From assembly GCA_014378465.1 (NCBI GenBank), contig JACMNQ010000049.1, positions 18,679 to 82,678 on the forward strand: 64,000 nt of DNA. The letters run 5' to 3'. Positions 32,908 to 42,479 of this stretch are shown here, in pieces. A model generated the notes under the pieces. That model was not told the DNA's origin and did no database searches. It was given only the letters and a program-made list of their open reading frames with translations. Position numbers and translations under genes: made by a program. Positions within the stretch are counted from its first letter, which is position 1; each line of letters starts with the position of its first letter. This stretch comes from Oligoflexia bacterium. Lineage in GTDB: Bacteria; Bdellovibrionota; UBA1018.

Positions 32908-34389
32908 TCATTTCAAATTCGCGCGAGCCACGGCTTTATGCCAACGCGCCATGTGCTCCTGACGCTGTTGAGGAGTGAAGGAAGGATCGAAGCTGCGGTC
33001 CTTCTTCCACGTTCGTTCGATGTCCGTGAGGTCCGTCCACATCCCGGCACCGAGTCCTGCCGCGAAGACCGCGCCGAGACTGGTGGATTCGAGGTACTTA
33101 GGACGAGAGAGGGTCACGCCGAGAATGTCCGCCTGAAACTGCATCAGCAGATCATTGCCTGACGCTCCGCCGTCGACGTTGAGCTGGGTGATCGGTTTTC
33201 CGAGGTCCTTCTGCATCGCGATCAGAATGTCGGCGATCTGAAAGCCGATCCCTTCGAGCACCGCGCGCGCGAGGTGTCCCTGATTGGTTCCCCGAGTGAG
33301 GCCGGTGAACATGCCGGTGGCATCAGGATTCCAGTGCGGAGCTCCGAGTCCGGTCAACGCTGGAACGAATGTCACGCCGTCAGAGTCGGGCACTGAAGCG
33401 GCAAGTGCTTCGATTTCTCCGGCCGATTGAATCATCTTGAGCCCGTCACGGACCCACTGCACGGCAGCCCCCGCGATGAAAGTGCTGCCTTCGAGAGCAT
33501 AAGTGTAATTGTCTTCAGAGAGTGCCCACGCGACGGTCGAAACCAGGCGATGGCGACTTTTGGCTGGAGTTCTGCCCGTATTCATCAGAAGAAATGCACC
33601 GGTCCCGTAAGTGCACTTGGCGCTGCCTTCTTTCACGCAGGCCTGGCCGAGAAGTGCGGACTGCTGATCGCCGAGCACACCGGTGATCGGAATGCCGTCG
33701 GGAAGCCCCGGAAAGCCGCGAGTCAGGGCGAAAGTGCCGGTGGATGGACGAATCTCGGGCCAGATGTCAATCGGTACGCCGAGGGCCGAATTGAGTTCCG
33801 GATCCCAGATGTGTTTCGTGAGGTGAAAGCCGAGAGTGCGCGAAGCATTGCTCGGTTCGGTGACATGCACGGTGTTTCCGGAAAGTCGCGCGATGAGGAA
33901 ACTGTCAATCGTTCCTGCGGCCAGGCGACCTTCCTTGTGTGCGGTTTTGACGTCGCCCCAGTTCTGGATGGCCCACGCGGCTTTCGTGCCTGAAAAGTAA
34001 GGATCGATCAGAAGACCCGTGCGCTCCTGGAAAAATGGTTCAGTCCCCTTCTCGCGGAGCTTCTCACACATCTCGGCAGTGCGACGGTCCTGCCAGACGA
34101 TGGCGTGCGCCAGAGGTTTGCCAGTGCTTCGGTCCCAGAAGCAGATCGTTTCTCTCTGGTTGGTGATGCCGATGCAGGCGATCTTTCTCGGATCCACGTG
34201 CTTGGTCACTTCTCGAACGGTCTGAAGCACGGTGGTCCAGATATCCTCAAGGTCATGCTCAACCCAGCCGGGCCTCGGGAAGTGCTGCTCAAAGTCGACG
34301 GAGGCTTCGGCGACCCGGTTGAGATCGCTGTCCATGAGGAGTGCCGTGGTTCCTGTCGTGCCCTGATCGATCGCGAGAATATAGTCCAT
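32908..34389 (-). CDS. glpK: Glycerol kinase
   Basis: DYILAIDQGTTGTTALLMD, GITNQRETICFWDRSTGKPLAHAIVWQDRRT, GGASGNDLLMQFQADILG. Confidence 0.96.
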   Translation of the reverse strand: MDYILAIDQGTTGTTALLMDSDLNRVAEASVDFEQHFPRPGWVEHDLEDIWTTVLQTVREVTKHVDPRKIACIGITNQRETICFWDRSTGKPLAHAIVWQDRRTAEMCEKLREKGTEPFFQERTGLLIDPYFSGTKAAWAIQNWGDVKTAHKEGRLAAGTIDSFLIARLSGNTVHVTEPSNASRTLGFHLTKHIWDPELNSALGVPIDIWPEIRPSTGTFALTRGFPGLPDGIPITGVLGDQQSALLGQACVKEGSAKCTYGTGAFLLMNTGRTPAKSRHRLVSTVAWALSEDNYTYALEGSTFIAGAAVQWVRDGLKMIQSAGEIEALAASVPDSDGVTFVPALTGLGAPHWNPDATGMFTGLTRGTNQGHLARAVLEGIGFQIADILIAMQKDLGKPITQLNVDGGASGNDLLMQFQADILGVTLSRPKYLESTSLGAVFAAGLGAGMWTDLTDIERTWKKDRSFDPSFTPQQRQEHMARWHKAVARANLK

Positions 34390-34497
34390 GGCTCCAAAAT
34401 AGTGCGCTTGTTCCAAAAACTCTAGGGTCATCATCGCAAACTGAAGGCAAATTTTGCCCTCTTGGGCAAACGCGCTGCGTATCCGATAGGAACCTTG

Positions 34498-35709
34498 ATG
34501 TCCGTAACCGCATTAAAAATGATCAAAGCGCTCAAATGGGGAGGAACGGGCCTGCTTGCAGGCCTGTTCACTCTGGGCCTTCATCATTGGAGCGTTCAGC
34601 TGACCGAATCGACTCAGTTTGAGAACGCACTGCGGTGGTCCACGCAGATTACGTCTCAGGCTGAAGGGCTTTTTCTCGCAGCAAGACAACGAGGCGAGAG
34701 GGATCCCGTGGGGATCGTCGTGAGTGCGCTGTCGCAGGGGAGTGAGCCTCGAGTGATGCGGGTCACGCGCTTCAATCCTTCGATGGGTCCCGTGGGATTT
34801 CATTCTCTTCCTGAAAAGAAAATTTTTGAATACGCGAAAATGCTCACTTCCGATGAGCAGAACGGGATCAGGATCGAAATCGAAGCTCGTCCGGCTCGTT
34901 ACCTGGGTGCCCGCACTTCGCTTCAGAACGACCTGCTCGTCCTTTTCACTTTTCTGCTGAACTTCATTTTCCTCCACTTCACGGTCAGTGCGACTCTTCC
35001 CGGAAAATGGTCAATCCGTGGGGAGCCGATTGATGACGCCGAAGAAATCGCAGTCGCGGTCCTTCAACTTCATCCGCAATCGCCGGCGGCCCAAACGCAA
35101 TCGCAACCGGATTCGGACTTCGTCAGGGAATGGATCCGCGAAGCCACGGTTCTCCTCTCCGGGCTGGGGGCTCGAGTCAGAGACCTCATCTCAGAAGCGA
35201 GAAATCTCACCGTCTCCGCATCAAAATCCAGGTCAACAGTCGATGACCTTCGCGGTCGAATTCATGGTCAGCTCAATCAGATCCGCGAGTCACGCGCTTC
35301 GGTGAAGCTCAGTGAACAACTGGCTCTGCAGAGTGAGACGCTCACTCTCAATCTCGTGATCGAAGCGGCGCGCCTGGGACCTGATGCTCAGAAGCTCGGC
35401 AGAATGTGCGAAGAACTGCACCTCCTGATCAAAAAGCTGAGAATCCAGAATCTGGGCAATGACACCCTGATCAGGAAGTCAGAAGTCGATTTTGAGCCAC
35501 TCGCGACGGATGCGGATGTCGCCTTTCACGCTTATGAAGAAATCTTTCAGGCGGCTGGCAAAATGGATGAACACATCCGAAAGACCACGGAAACCCTGCT
35601 TCGGCACGCGAAGCTGAACCAGAAACTCAATCAAAGCCTTCCGGCACTGCCCGCTTCTGCGGAAAAAGCGACCACACCTCCGCCATTTCGCAAGGACAGG
35701 GCCAGTTGA
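34498..35709 (+). CDS. Membrane protein with degenerate MCP-like signalling hairpin
   Basis: TM segments; SEQLALQSETLTLNLVIEAARLGPDAQKLGRMCEELHLLIKKLR resembles the MCP tip [20 protein letters not shown]. Confidence 0.55.
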   Translation: MSVTALKMIKALKWGGTGLLAGLFTLGLHHWSVQLTESTQFENALRWSTQITSQAEGLFLAARQRGERDPVGIVVSALSQGSEPRVMRVTRFNPSMGPVGFHSLPEKKIFEYAKMLTSDEQNGIRIEIEARPARYLGARTSLQNDLLVLFTFLLNFIFLHFTVSATLPGKWSIRGEPIDDAEEIAVAVLQLHPQSPAAQTQSQPDSDFVREWIREATVLLSGLGARVRDLISEARNLTVSASKSRSTVDDLRGRIHGQLNQIRESRASVKLSEQLALQSETLTLNLVIEAARLGPDAQKLGRMCEELHLLIKKLRIQNLGNDTLIRKSEVDFEPLATDADVAFHAYEEIFQAAGKMDEHIRKTTETLLRHAKLNQKLNQSLPALPASAEKATTPPPFRKDRAS

Positions 35710-35732
35710 CTCGGATTTCTGCAGTGGCCCGC

Positions 35733-36617
35733 TCAGGTTCGCTTCAAGGCCGCAGCGAGGAAGTGGTAGGCGGAGGTCGCCGCAAGCCTCGCGGTGCGGT
35801 CATCAATGTCGTGCTCAGGATTGAGTTCAAAGATTCCAAGAGAGATCACTTTGGGATTCTGACCTGCGAGAGTCATCATCCCGAGAAAATCTGAACCACT
35901 GAAGCCTTCTGACTGTGGCGCAGAGACGCCCGGGGCATATGCGGAAGCGGCAGCATCGAGATCGAGGCTCACCACGACGAAGTCGCAGCGGGAAGAGAGT
36001 GCGGTGAGGGCGGCTTGAAAGGCCGAGGCGGCTCTGCCATGGCGGAGGTCCTTCATTGCGATGACCTGAATTCCGTTGGCGTCAATGAAGTCCCAGAGTT
36101 CAGGCGCATTGCAGTGGGGCTGAATCCCGAATTCGATGAAATCCTCGGGATCAAGAACCCGCTCAGTGATGGCCAGGTAAAAAGGGGATCCGCTCGAAAT
36201 CAGGGGCGACGGTTTTCTGACGTCCAGATGTGCATCGACGTTGATGCAGCCCAGGCGGACGCCGGGTCCCAGGGCCTGACGAAGGCCCAGAAGCTGAGAA
36301 TGACCGTGATCATGACCTCCACCTACCACGACGCTGAGCGGGTGCGCTGTGTGGGATTGTGCGATCAAAAGGGCCGCTTTACGGTGATTTTCAGTGACCT
36401 CAGGACCGATGTCCGTGAGATCCCGATCCGCCACCAGAGCCTCAAGCACGCCATCACGGCCTTTGAATTTCTGAAAGATTCTTCGAAAAGCGGCAGGGCC
36501 TGCAGCGGCACCGACTCGTCCTCCGACATTCATGACTCCCTGATGATCTGGAATTCCGATCAGGCACCATTTGATTCGATTGATCATTTCACTTACACTT
36601 GATTTACCCATGGACAC
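35733..36617 (-). CDS. Ureohydrolase family (arginase/agmatinase/formimidoylglutamase-like)
   Basis: NVDAHLD, GGGHDHGHSQL and VVSLDLDAAASAYAPGVSAP metal-binding signatures. Confidence 0.85.
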   Translation of the reverse strand: MSMGKSSVSEMINRIKWCLIGIPDHQGVMNVGGRVGAAAGPAAFRRIFQKFKGRDGVLEALVADRDLTDIGPEVTENHRKAALLIAQSHTAHPLSVVVGGGHDHGHSQLLGLRQALGPGVRLGCINVDAHLDVRKPSPLISSGSPFYLAITERVLDPEDFIEFGIQPHCNAPELWDFIDANGIQVIAMKDLRHGRAASAFQAALTALSSRCDFVVVSLDLDAAASAYAPGVSAPQSEGFSGSDFLGMMTLAGQNPKVISLGIFELNPEHDIDDRTARLAATSAYHFLAAALKRT

Positions 36618-38307
36618 CTCTACCTCACCCAGTATCGACGATAAAAAGTGGTTCGTATATATCAGTGATCATCACGAAGGCCCGTACACGGTGACCGAAG
36701 TGAAGGAAAAGGTCGCTCACGGCAAGATTCCGGCCGATGGTTATGTCTGGTCAGAAGGGATGGCCGATTGGCAGCCGATGTCCGCAGTCGCCGCATTTGG
36801 CCCACCGCCTGCCGCTCCAGCACCGGCTCCCGCCCATCCGCAGGAACAGCGGGATGGACCCACTCTGACGACGACTCGGCTCGAAATGCCCAAAAAAAGC
36901 TCAGAGAAGACTCCAGAGAAGAAATCAGAAATTCCGGAACCGGACTATCAGCTTGAGTCAAAAGCGCAGACCCGGACCAACGTTTCTCCACCCATCACGC
37001 TGGTGGCGGCGAGCCGGGTTTCGGCGGCGCCTCAGGAAGCGGTCGCTCTGGAGCGTCCCAATGGTGGCCAGTTTCAGAAGCGCAGTGGCGCGCCCCAACC
37101 CGCAATCCAGAAAACTTCCGCCAGCAGCGGACTGAAAGCCCTTCTTGTCCTGATCATTCTGATCGCGGCAATGGTGGGTGCTGGCATGCAGGGGCTTCTT
37201 GATCCTGTGCTGAAAACTCCCGCCATGCAGGCTGCGACTCGCGCGGCCAGTGATTCTCTGCGTCCACTCGTGGCCAGGTTTCCGGCGCTCGCTCAATTTA
37301 TTTCGCCGATTCCCACGCTTGATGATGTGGCGCCTGAGGACTACGAGGAACTCAAGGCAGCAGCTTCACCCGGTCAGCCGACCCGGCTTGCAGTCGCAGT
37401 CTCCAGGGCCGATCTCATGGCGCCTCTATTTTACGTATCCGGTAATCTGCCGGATGGAGCTCAAGTGGATGTCTGGGTCGAAGGAGTTTCCGATACGCTT
37501 CTCAACCAGACTGCCTTCTCCGGACATGCGACTGCGAAAATGAATCAGAAGCTCGGCAAGACCGAAACCCTGCGCATGGCCGATGGGAAGCCGATTCCGC
37601 GAGGTCAGTACCTGCTCTTCGTGACCGAAGGAGATTCTCAACCGGACCCCGTCAAGCCCGTCATCAGCGCCCTTCCGAACTCGACCGTGCAAGTGCCGGC
37701 GACTCTGCAGTCCCAGCTGAAGGAGAAAAAACTCCTGACCAGGAAATCCTATTTTCTCGGTGGACCTCGCGATCAGACTTATGTCGCACGCCTCAAGGAA
37801 TTTCATGACCGGATCATGGCCAAATCCTCGAATGAGCGCGTCGAAGTCAAACAGTTCACTGCATTGTTGGAGAGTCAGATTGACGGATCCATCGCTACTT
37901 TTGACAAGCTGAGAAAAGGTCCGGCCAAGCCCACGAAGGCCCAGCTGGCGGCCAAGGCCAAGGCATGGGATGATTTCAATGTGAAGTGGGTGCAGGTTGA
38001 GGAACAGATCAATCAGGCCATGGCCAAGATCACGCCTGACGCCCTGACCAACGAGTACTTCTATGGTCCGCTTTACCAACTGACGCAGCAGACTGCTCAA
38101 GAGACCAATAAGATGCACGAGCTGCATCATGCATTTTTCAAGTCGACTCCAGACATGGCCTCCTTTGACATTCAACTGGGAGAAGTGACTTCTCAGGTCC
38201 GTGCCGCCCTTACCACTCTCAAGACCAAATTCGACGAAGTCGAGAAGCTGCCTGCCACTGCAAGCGGCCTTCCTCAGAAAATGCCCGCATTGGAGAAACA
38301 GCCATGA
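36610..38307 (+). CDS. GYF_2 domain membrane protein
   Basis: KKWFVYISDHHEGPYTVTEVKEKVAHGKIPADGYVWSEGMADWQPM; single central TM segment. Confidence 0.75.
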   Translation: MDTSTSPSIDDKKWFVYISDHHEGPYTVTEVKEKVAHGKIPADGYVWSEGMADWQPMSAVAAFGPPPAAPAPAPAHPQEQRDGPTLTTTRLEMPKKSSEKTPEKKSEIPEPDYQLESKAQTRTNVSPPITLVAASRVSAAPQEAVALERPNGGQFQKRSGAPQPAIQKTSASSGLKALLVLIILIAAMVGAGMQGLLDPVLKTPAMQAATRAASDSLRPLVARFPALAQFISPIPTLDDVAPEDYEELKAAASPGQPTRLAVAVSRADLMAPLFYVSGNLPDGAQVDVWVEGVSDTLLNQTAFSGHATAKMNQKLGKTETLRMADGKPIPRGQYLLFVTEGDSQPDPVKPVISALPNSTVQVPATLQSQLKEKKLLTRKSYFLGGPRDQTYVARLKEFHDRIMAKSSNERVEVKQFTALLESQIDGSIATFDKLRKGPAKPTKAQLAAKAKAWDDFNVKWVQVEEQINQAMAKITPDALTNEYFYGPLYQLTQQTAQETNKMHELHHAFFKSTPDMASFDIQLGEVTSQVRAALTTLKTKFDEVEKLPATASGLPQKMPALEKQP

Positions 38308-38711
38308 AGAACTCAGATCAAGGTGCAGAACGCCGTGGATCCAAACGCAGGCCTATTCTTGAATCATTTTCATTCTTTGTCTCCATTCCCAAGAAGGGCG
38401 GTCATCGTCTCATCGCTCATGATGTAAGTGATTCCGGCATGAGCTTTGATTTCGATATCGAAGGAGAAGGCACAGACGCCATGCCTGTCAAGAAAGGCGA
38501 GAGCTTTGACGTGCAGCTCTATCTCAATCAATCTCTCTACCTGCCGCTCGCTGTAACGGTAATTCGGGTCACTGATGTGCACGGAATCCGCAAGATCGGC
38601 TCCGAATTTAGTGACAAGCAAGGTGCTGGATTCAAAGCGCTTTTGTCATTTCTTGCCATGGTGGACAACATCTCTGAAGCTGTGGGTCTCACCACGGTCG
38701 AAAAAAAATAA
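38304..38711 (+). CDS. PilZ domain protein
   Basis: RRGSKRRP (RxxxR) and HDVSDSGMSFDF (DxSxxG). Confidence 0.8.
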   Translation: MKNSDQGAERRGSKRRPILESFSFFVSIPKKGGHRLIAHDVSDSGMSFDFDIEGEGTDAMPVKKGESFDVQLYLNQSLYLPLAVTVIRVTDVHGIRKIGSEFSDKQGAGFKALLSFLAMVDNISEAVGLTTVEKK

Positions 38712-38782
38712 GCGCTCGGCAAAATTTTACCGTTCAGGGCCTGCCCCTTGCTACCGAAGAGATCTTTGGGAGGGATTCAGAA

Positions 38783-39265
38783 ATGTCCCATAGCAGCGGA
38801 ACCAACGATAACAGCGGAATCAAACAAGTAGTCGACTTCACCGAGGCGAGAGCCGTGAAGATGGACGAAAAACGTCGCAAGACGGAACGAATTTTTTTCA
38901 AACACCTTCTGGGTGTTTATTGCGTCACTGGAAATACTCAGATGCGCCCGATCGAGCTGGTGGAAGTCAGCGAAGACGGTTGCTCATTTCAGATCCCATT
39001 CGACGGCAAGACTCCATGGCCGGCTGAGCACACTGAGATTCCGATTCGTCTGTACTTCAGCCAGGACACTTACATTCCCGTTCACATCAAAGTGCAGAAC
39101 TCACGTGATTGCATTGATGAAGGCAGCCGCTACACTCGCTTCGGCTGTGCAGTGGACGAAACCTTCGCCTCCTATCCCGCCTATCAGCAGTTCGTGCGCT
39201 TTCTGAAATCGTATTCAGAACACGCACACAAGGACAAAGGCGACGTCAGTATTTTCTATCTTTGA
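38783..39265 (+). CDS. PilZ-like domain protein
   Basis: KRRKTERIFFK (RxxxR) and VEVSEDGCSFQIP (ExSxxG variant). Confidence 0.65.
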   Translation: MSHSSGTNDNSGIKQVVDFTEARAVKMDEKRRKTERIFFKHLLGVYCVTGNTQMRPIELVEVSEDGCSFQIPFDGKTPWPAEHTEIPIRLYFSQDTYIPVHIKVQNSRDCIDEGSRYTRFGCAVDETFASYPAYQQFVRFLKSYSEHAHKDKGDVSIFYL

Positions 39266-39319
39266 GATTTCCGCTCGCTGAATCCCCTTCACAGGAATTC
39301 ATCCCAACCACACTGAATA

Positions 39320-39358
39320 GGCCCGAAGAGAACTCAATCTCTTCGGGCCTTTTTTTTC
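39320..39358 (+). terminator. Rho-independent terminator
   Basis: GGCCCGAAGAG-aactcaat-CTCTTCGGGCC followed by TTTTTTTT. Confidence 0.9.
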
Positions 39359-39364
39359 AGGATT

Positions 39365-41869
39365 TCAATGACCGTTCTGATTGTAACCGCTCATTCGGGC
39401 CAGCGCTATTCCGCCTGCGTCGTTGTGATTGCAACTCGCCAGTGAACCTTCGCCCTGATAGTAACCAAAATTCGGAGTATAAACGCATTCTTCTCCGGCT
39501 TCGCAGAGTCCGTTTCGGTTTCCAATAGAAGCACTCAGGTCTTCGATCGCCAATTTCATGAATGGCAATCCACCCGTGGCAGTAGTGTCGTACTGGGTTC
39601 CTTCAGTCCCTGTCGGGCAAGTGCCTCCGATGAGATAAGAATCATTTTGCGCGATCCCGTTTCGCGTCGTATTACGGAGGAGAAAATCTGAGGAGCCAAG
39701 AGCCCAGTCCCAGATCTGGCAAGTACTGCCTGTCAGACATGCTCCCGTCGAAGCGACAGCTTTTCCCCAGGTTCTCGAAAAATAATTGAAATACGTCCAA
39801 TCCGTAATTGACGTGAAGGCCTGAGTTCCCGAAGTATTGGAGGCATTGATCGTGTCCGACAGGACCGCTCCAACGATACTGCCTGTCACACCTGGGCCTG
39901 GATCAACGACTGAGCCACTCGGCGGAGGGGCAGCAGAAACTGCGCACACGCTCGAAACATTGGTCAAGCCAGTCATCGCGGCCGGAAGAGTGCAGTTGCT
40001 GGTCGTGTTGCCGTTCAGCAGAAGGCTACCTACGACTTTCACCAGTGCAGGAGGTACGGACGCAGTTCCCACTTCCAGGCCGTAGGTCGAATTGTTCAAA
40101 GATGCCACATTCGAAAGAGTCACGCCGCTGGAATCATTCAACAGTCGAAGACCGGATAGTCCATTTTTGTAAGCCAAAACTTGTTGATAGGTCGTTCCGG
40201 CATTGGTGAAGCTCTGATTGATTCCATAACTCCCATTGAAGGCAACAGTTGTTGCGGATACCGACCTGGCTGCAGCACCAATGGTGATGCCATTGTCGCC
40301 GTTATGAGTCGACAGGACCTGACTCAGTGAAGAGCTTGCGTAAAGAATACTGATCCCGTCTCCCGTGTTGTTTGAAGTGACAATGTTCTTGTACGACATG
40401 TTTCCGCCGGTTTTAGTGCCAAATTCAGCGATGCCGGCATGCCCGGTGAAACTTGGACCAAAACCATTGTTAATCACCTGAAAATCGGTCAGACGGTGGC
40501 CACCGGTGGCGTTCAAGAAAACTCCGATGCCCGCAGCGGAGGAGACTTTGACTTGCGTGAAATTGTTGTTTGCTCCGCCACTGATGTAAAGACCATTTCC
40601 AGCATTGGCGCCACACGCCGATCCAGTGGAGCCGATATTTTCAAATAACATATGAGTGAAAGTTGAATTATTGGTACCGATCACACTCATGCCCGTGCAG
40701 TTGGCATTTCTTACTTCGATATTTCGAAAAGTATCGTAATTGCCGTTCTGAAGCCAGATTCCTGCGTTGCCTCCGGGCCCCCCCTGGATAGTGTGATCCT
40801 TGGAGAAGAGGGTGTCAAAAAGGGTATACGAGGTCGAGTACATATCGATCAACTCCCGCCCGTTGTTGAAGGAGTTCATGTTGGTGAAACGACCAAATGA
40901 AGTCGTGTTTTCAGAGATCCCGTAATTACCTGCATCGGCCAGCGTCACACGGTCGAAGTTAGTTCCGAGTGCGAACAGGTGTTGAATGCAGGATTGCGCA
41001 CCGTACCTGATGTTGAGATTTTTCAGTCTCACGTAGTGGGCAGCCCTCAGGGCCACCACATAAAATGCGGTCGCGACGCCGCCACTCAAAGCCCACGTCG
41101 TAGGCTTGATTCCGTAGACGAAGGCATCAGACCCTTCAAGTGAGATAAATTTCTGACTGCCTACGGAAATCAAAACGGCCTGATCCGCAGACGTCGTCTT
41201 TCGAGTGCTGCTGTTTGAATTGATGGTATTGTCAGCCGTCAAAGTCACGCCCGGCAAAAAGACGATGGATATTTTGTCTGAATTGACGTTGTAGCCTTTG
41301 ACGGGAGCGCCTGGTGTGGTGGCTGCGACATAGACGGTTCGGGCTGATGAAAGAGTCTGAGTGGCAGCAGTAGCGGAAGGTAAACTTCGGACTGGGTTCG
41401 ACCACCAGAGAGTGGGGTCTGTGCTCCCAGCTAAAACTCCTCGATCAAAAACACCCACGAGATTGAATTTCCAACCCGTGGCAGTCACCAGATCCGCCGC
41501 ACTTTTCGTACTCTTGAGAGTTCCCACGAAGGTAACGGGCTGGATCGAAGCGTCACAGCTCCAATCGAAGGCATCCAATTGATCGGACATCGTCAGTCCG
41601 TCACAACTTGTCCGAGACATAACCGTGACCCTCTTCTGCGATCCGCCGTGTTCACAGTCTGTTTCCGTTCCGCTGCAGGACATGGCAGGGGCGCTCTTGA
41701 TATAGTAATCATTCCAGTCAGCGGCGATGCTGTAACGGGGTTGCACTGTGCCCAGTGAAACCTGCGCAGTTGCACTGTTCAGCTTCACAGTCGACTGCTG
41801 TTGCTGATTCATGGCGAGTTGACAGCCGGTGAGAGCTGAAGCGCTTAAAACGAGAAAGATAATTTTCAT
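39365..41869 (-). CDS. Secreted lipoprotein with right-handed parallel beta-helix repeats (paralogue A)
   Basis: Lipobox LSASALTGC; many NNTGDGISI / NNGxGI-type repeats; C-terminal GLCEAGEECVYTPNFGYYQGEG. Confidence 0.8.
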   Translation of the reverse strand: MKIIFLVLSASALTGCQLAMNQQQQSTVKLNSATAQVSLGTVQPRYSIAADWNDYYIKSAPAMSCSGTETDCEHGGSQKRVTVMSRTSCDGLTMSDQLDAFDWSCDASIQPVTFVGTLKSTKSAADLVTATGWKFNLVGVFDRGVLAGSTDPTLWWSNPVRSLPSATAATQTLSSARTVYVAATTPGAPVKGYNVNSDKISIVFLPGVTLTADNTINSNSSTRKTTSADQAVLISVGSQKFISLEGSDAFVYGIKPTTWALSGGVATAFYVVALRAAHYVRLKNLNIRYGAQSCIQHLFALGTNFDRVTLADAGNYGISENTTSFGRFTNMNSFNNGRELIDMYSTSYTLFDTLFSKDHTIQGGPGGNAGIWLQNGNYDTFRNIEVRNANCTGMSVIGTNNSTFTHMLFENIGSTGSACGANAGNGLYISGGANNNFTQVKVSSAAGIGVFLNATGGHRLTDFQVINNGFGPSFTGHAGIAEFGTKTGGNMSYKNIVTSNNTGDGISILYASSSLSQVLSTHNGDNGITIGAAARSVSATTVAFNGSYGINQSFTNAGTTYQQVLAYKNGLSGLRLLNDSSGVTLSNVASLNNSTYGLEVGTASVPPALVKVVGSLLLNGNTTSNCTLPAAMTGLTNVSSVCAVSAAPPPSGSVVDPGPGVTGSIVGAVLSDTINASNTSGTQAFTSITDWTYFNYFSRTWGKAVASTGACLTGSTCQIWDWALGSSDFLLRNTTRNGIAQNDSYLIGGTCPTGTEGTQYDTTATGGLPFMKLAIEDLSASIGNRNGLCEAGEECVYTPNFGYYQGEGSLASCNHNDAGGIALARMSGYNQNGH

Positions 41870-42095
41870 AGACACTCCACGTACGTTCCGCATGAGGCCA
41901 ATATCAGGACAACATACTGAGGATAAGTGAAGATTTTCGTGTTTGGAATGAGTCATCTCGGACACAGGCGCGAGCCGCGTTGACTCGTAAAAAGACGACA
42001 CCGAGAAGGGGGTTGGGATTTATGAGATGGGTCCGAGATGAATATCAGAAAGCCAACAGGCGAAAAAAACAGCGATTTCATCCTACGCCATTTTT

Positions 42096-42299
42096 GTGAC
42101 TAAACTGACTATGAAGCGTCTGATTCGCCTGCTTGGAGGCAATTCAGGAACACGCTTCAGTCAGGCCCCAAAGCGGGGCCGCCGAGTGCAGTATGATCCT
42201 GTAGTTTTTCTGCCGCACGTCAAAGCCATCTGGTTTTTGATGGGGCAGCCCTGCGCCCCTGAAGCTGGAGATGATCTGAGGGCGAGGCGATTGGCTTGA
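42096..42299 (+). pseudogene. Transposase remnant (integrase-core family N-terminal fragment)
   Basis: KRGRRVQYDPVVFLPHVKAIWFLMGQPC resembles ...RYdpevv..L..IW..mdqPCGKRL in such transposases; C-terminus missing. Confidence 0.4.
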
Positions 42300-42341
42300 A
42301 ATGCAGGAACTTATGTCCTTGTGCTACAAGGGGCCAATAGT

Positions 42342-42476
42342 ATGGGAAAAATAAGAAAAAAGTTCGACTTTGAATTTAAGCAGGCGCTCGTTCATCAAAT
42401 CCGCACGGGCCTATTCATTGCTATTTTGAAGGGGCCAAGTCAGTCGCGGGTACTCAACTTGGCTGGAGGTGAGTGA
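42342..42476 (+). pseudogene. IS3-type OrfA transposase remnant
   Basis: MGKIRKKFDFEFKQALVHQIRTGLFIAILKGPSQSRVLNLAGGE*; N-terminus resembles IS3 OrfA HTH; 44 aa so absent from the ORF track. Confidence 0.45.
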
Positions 42477-42479
42477 GGC

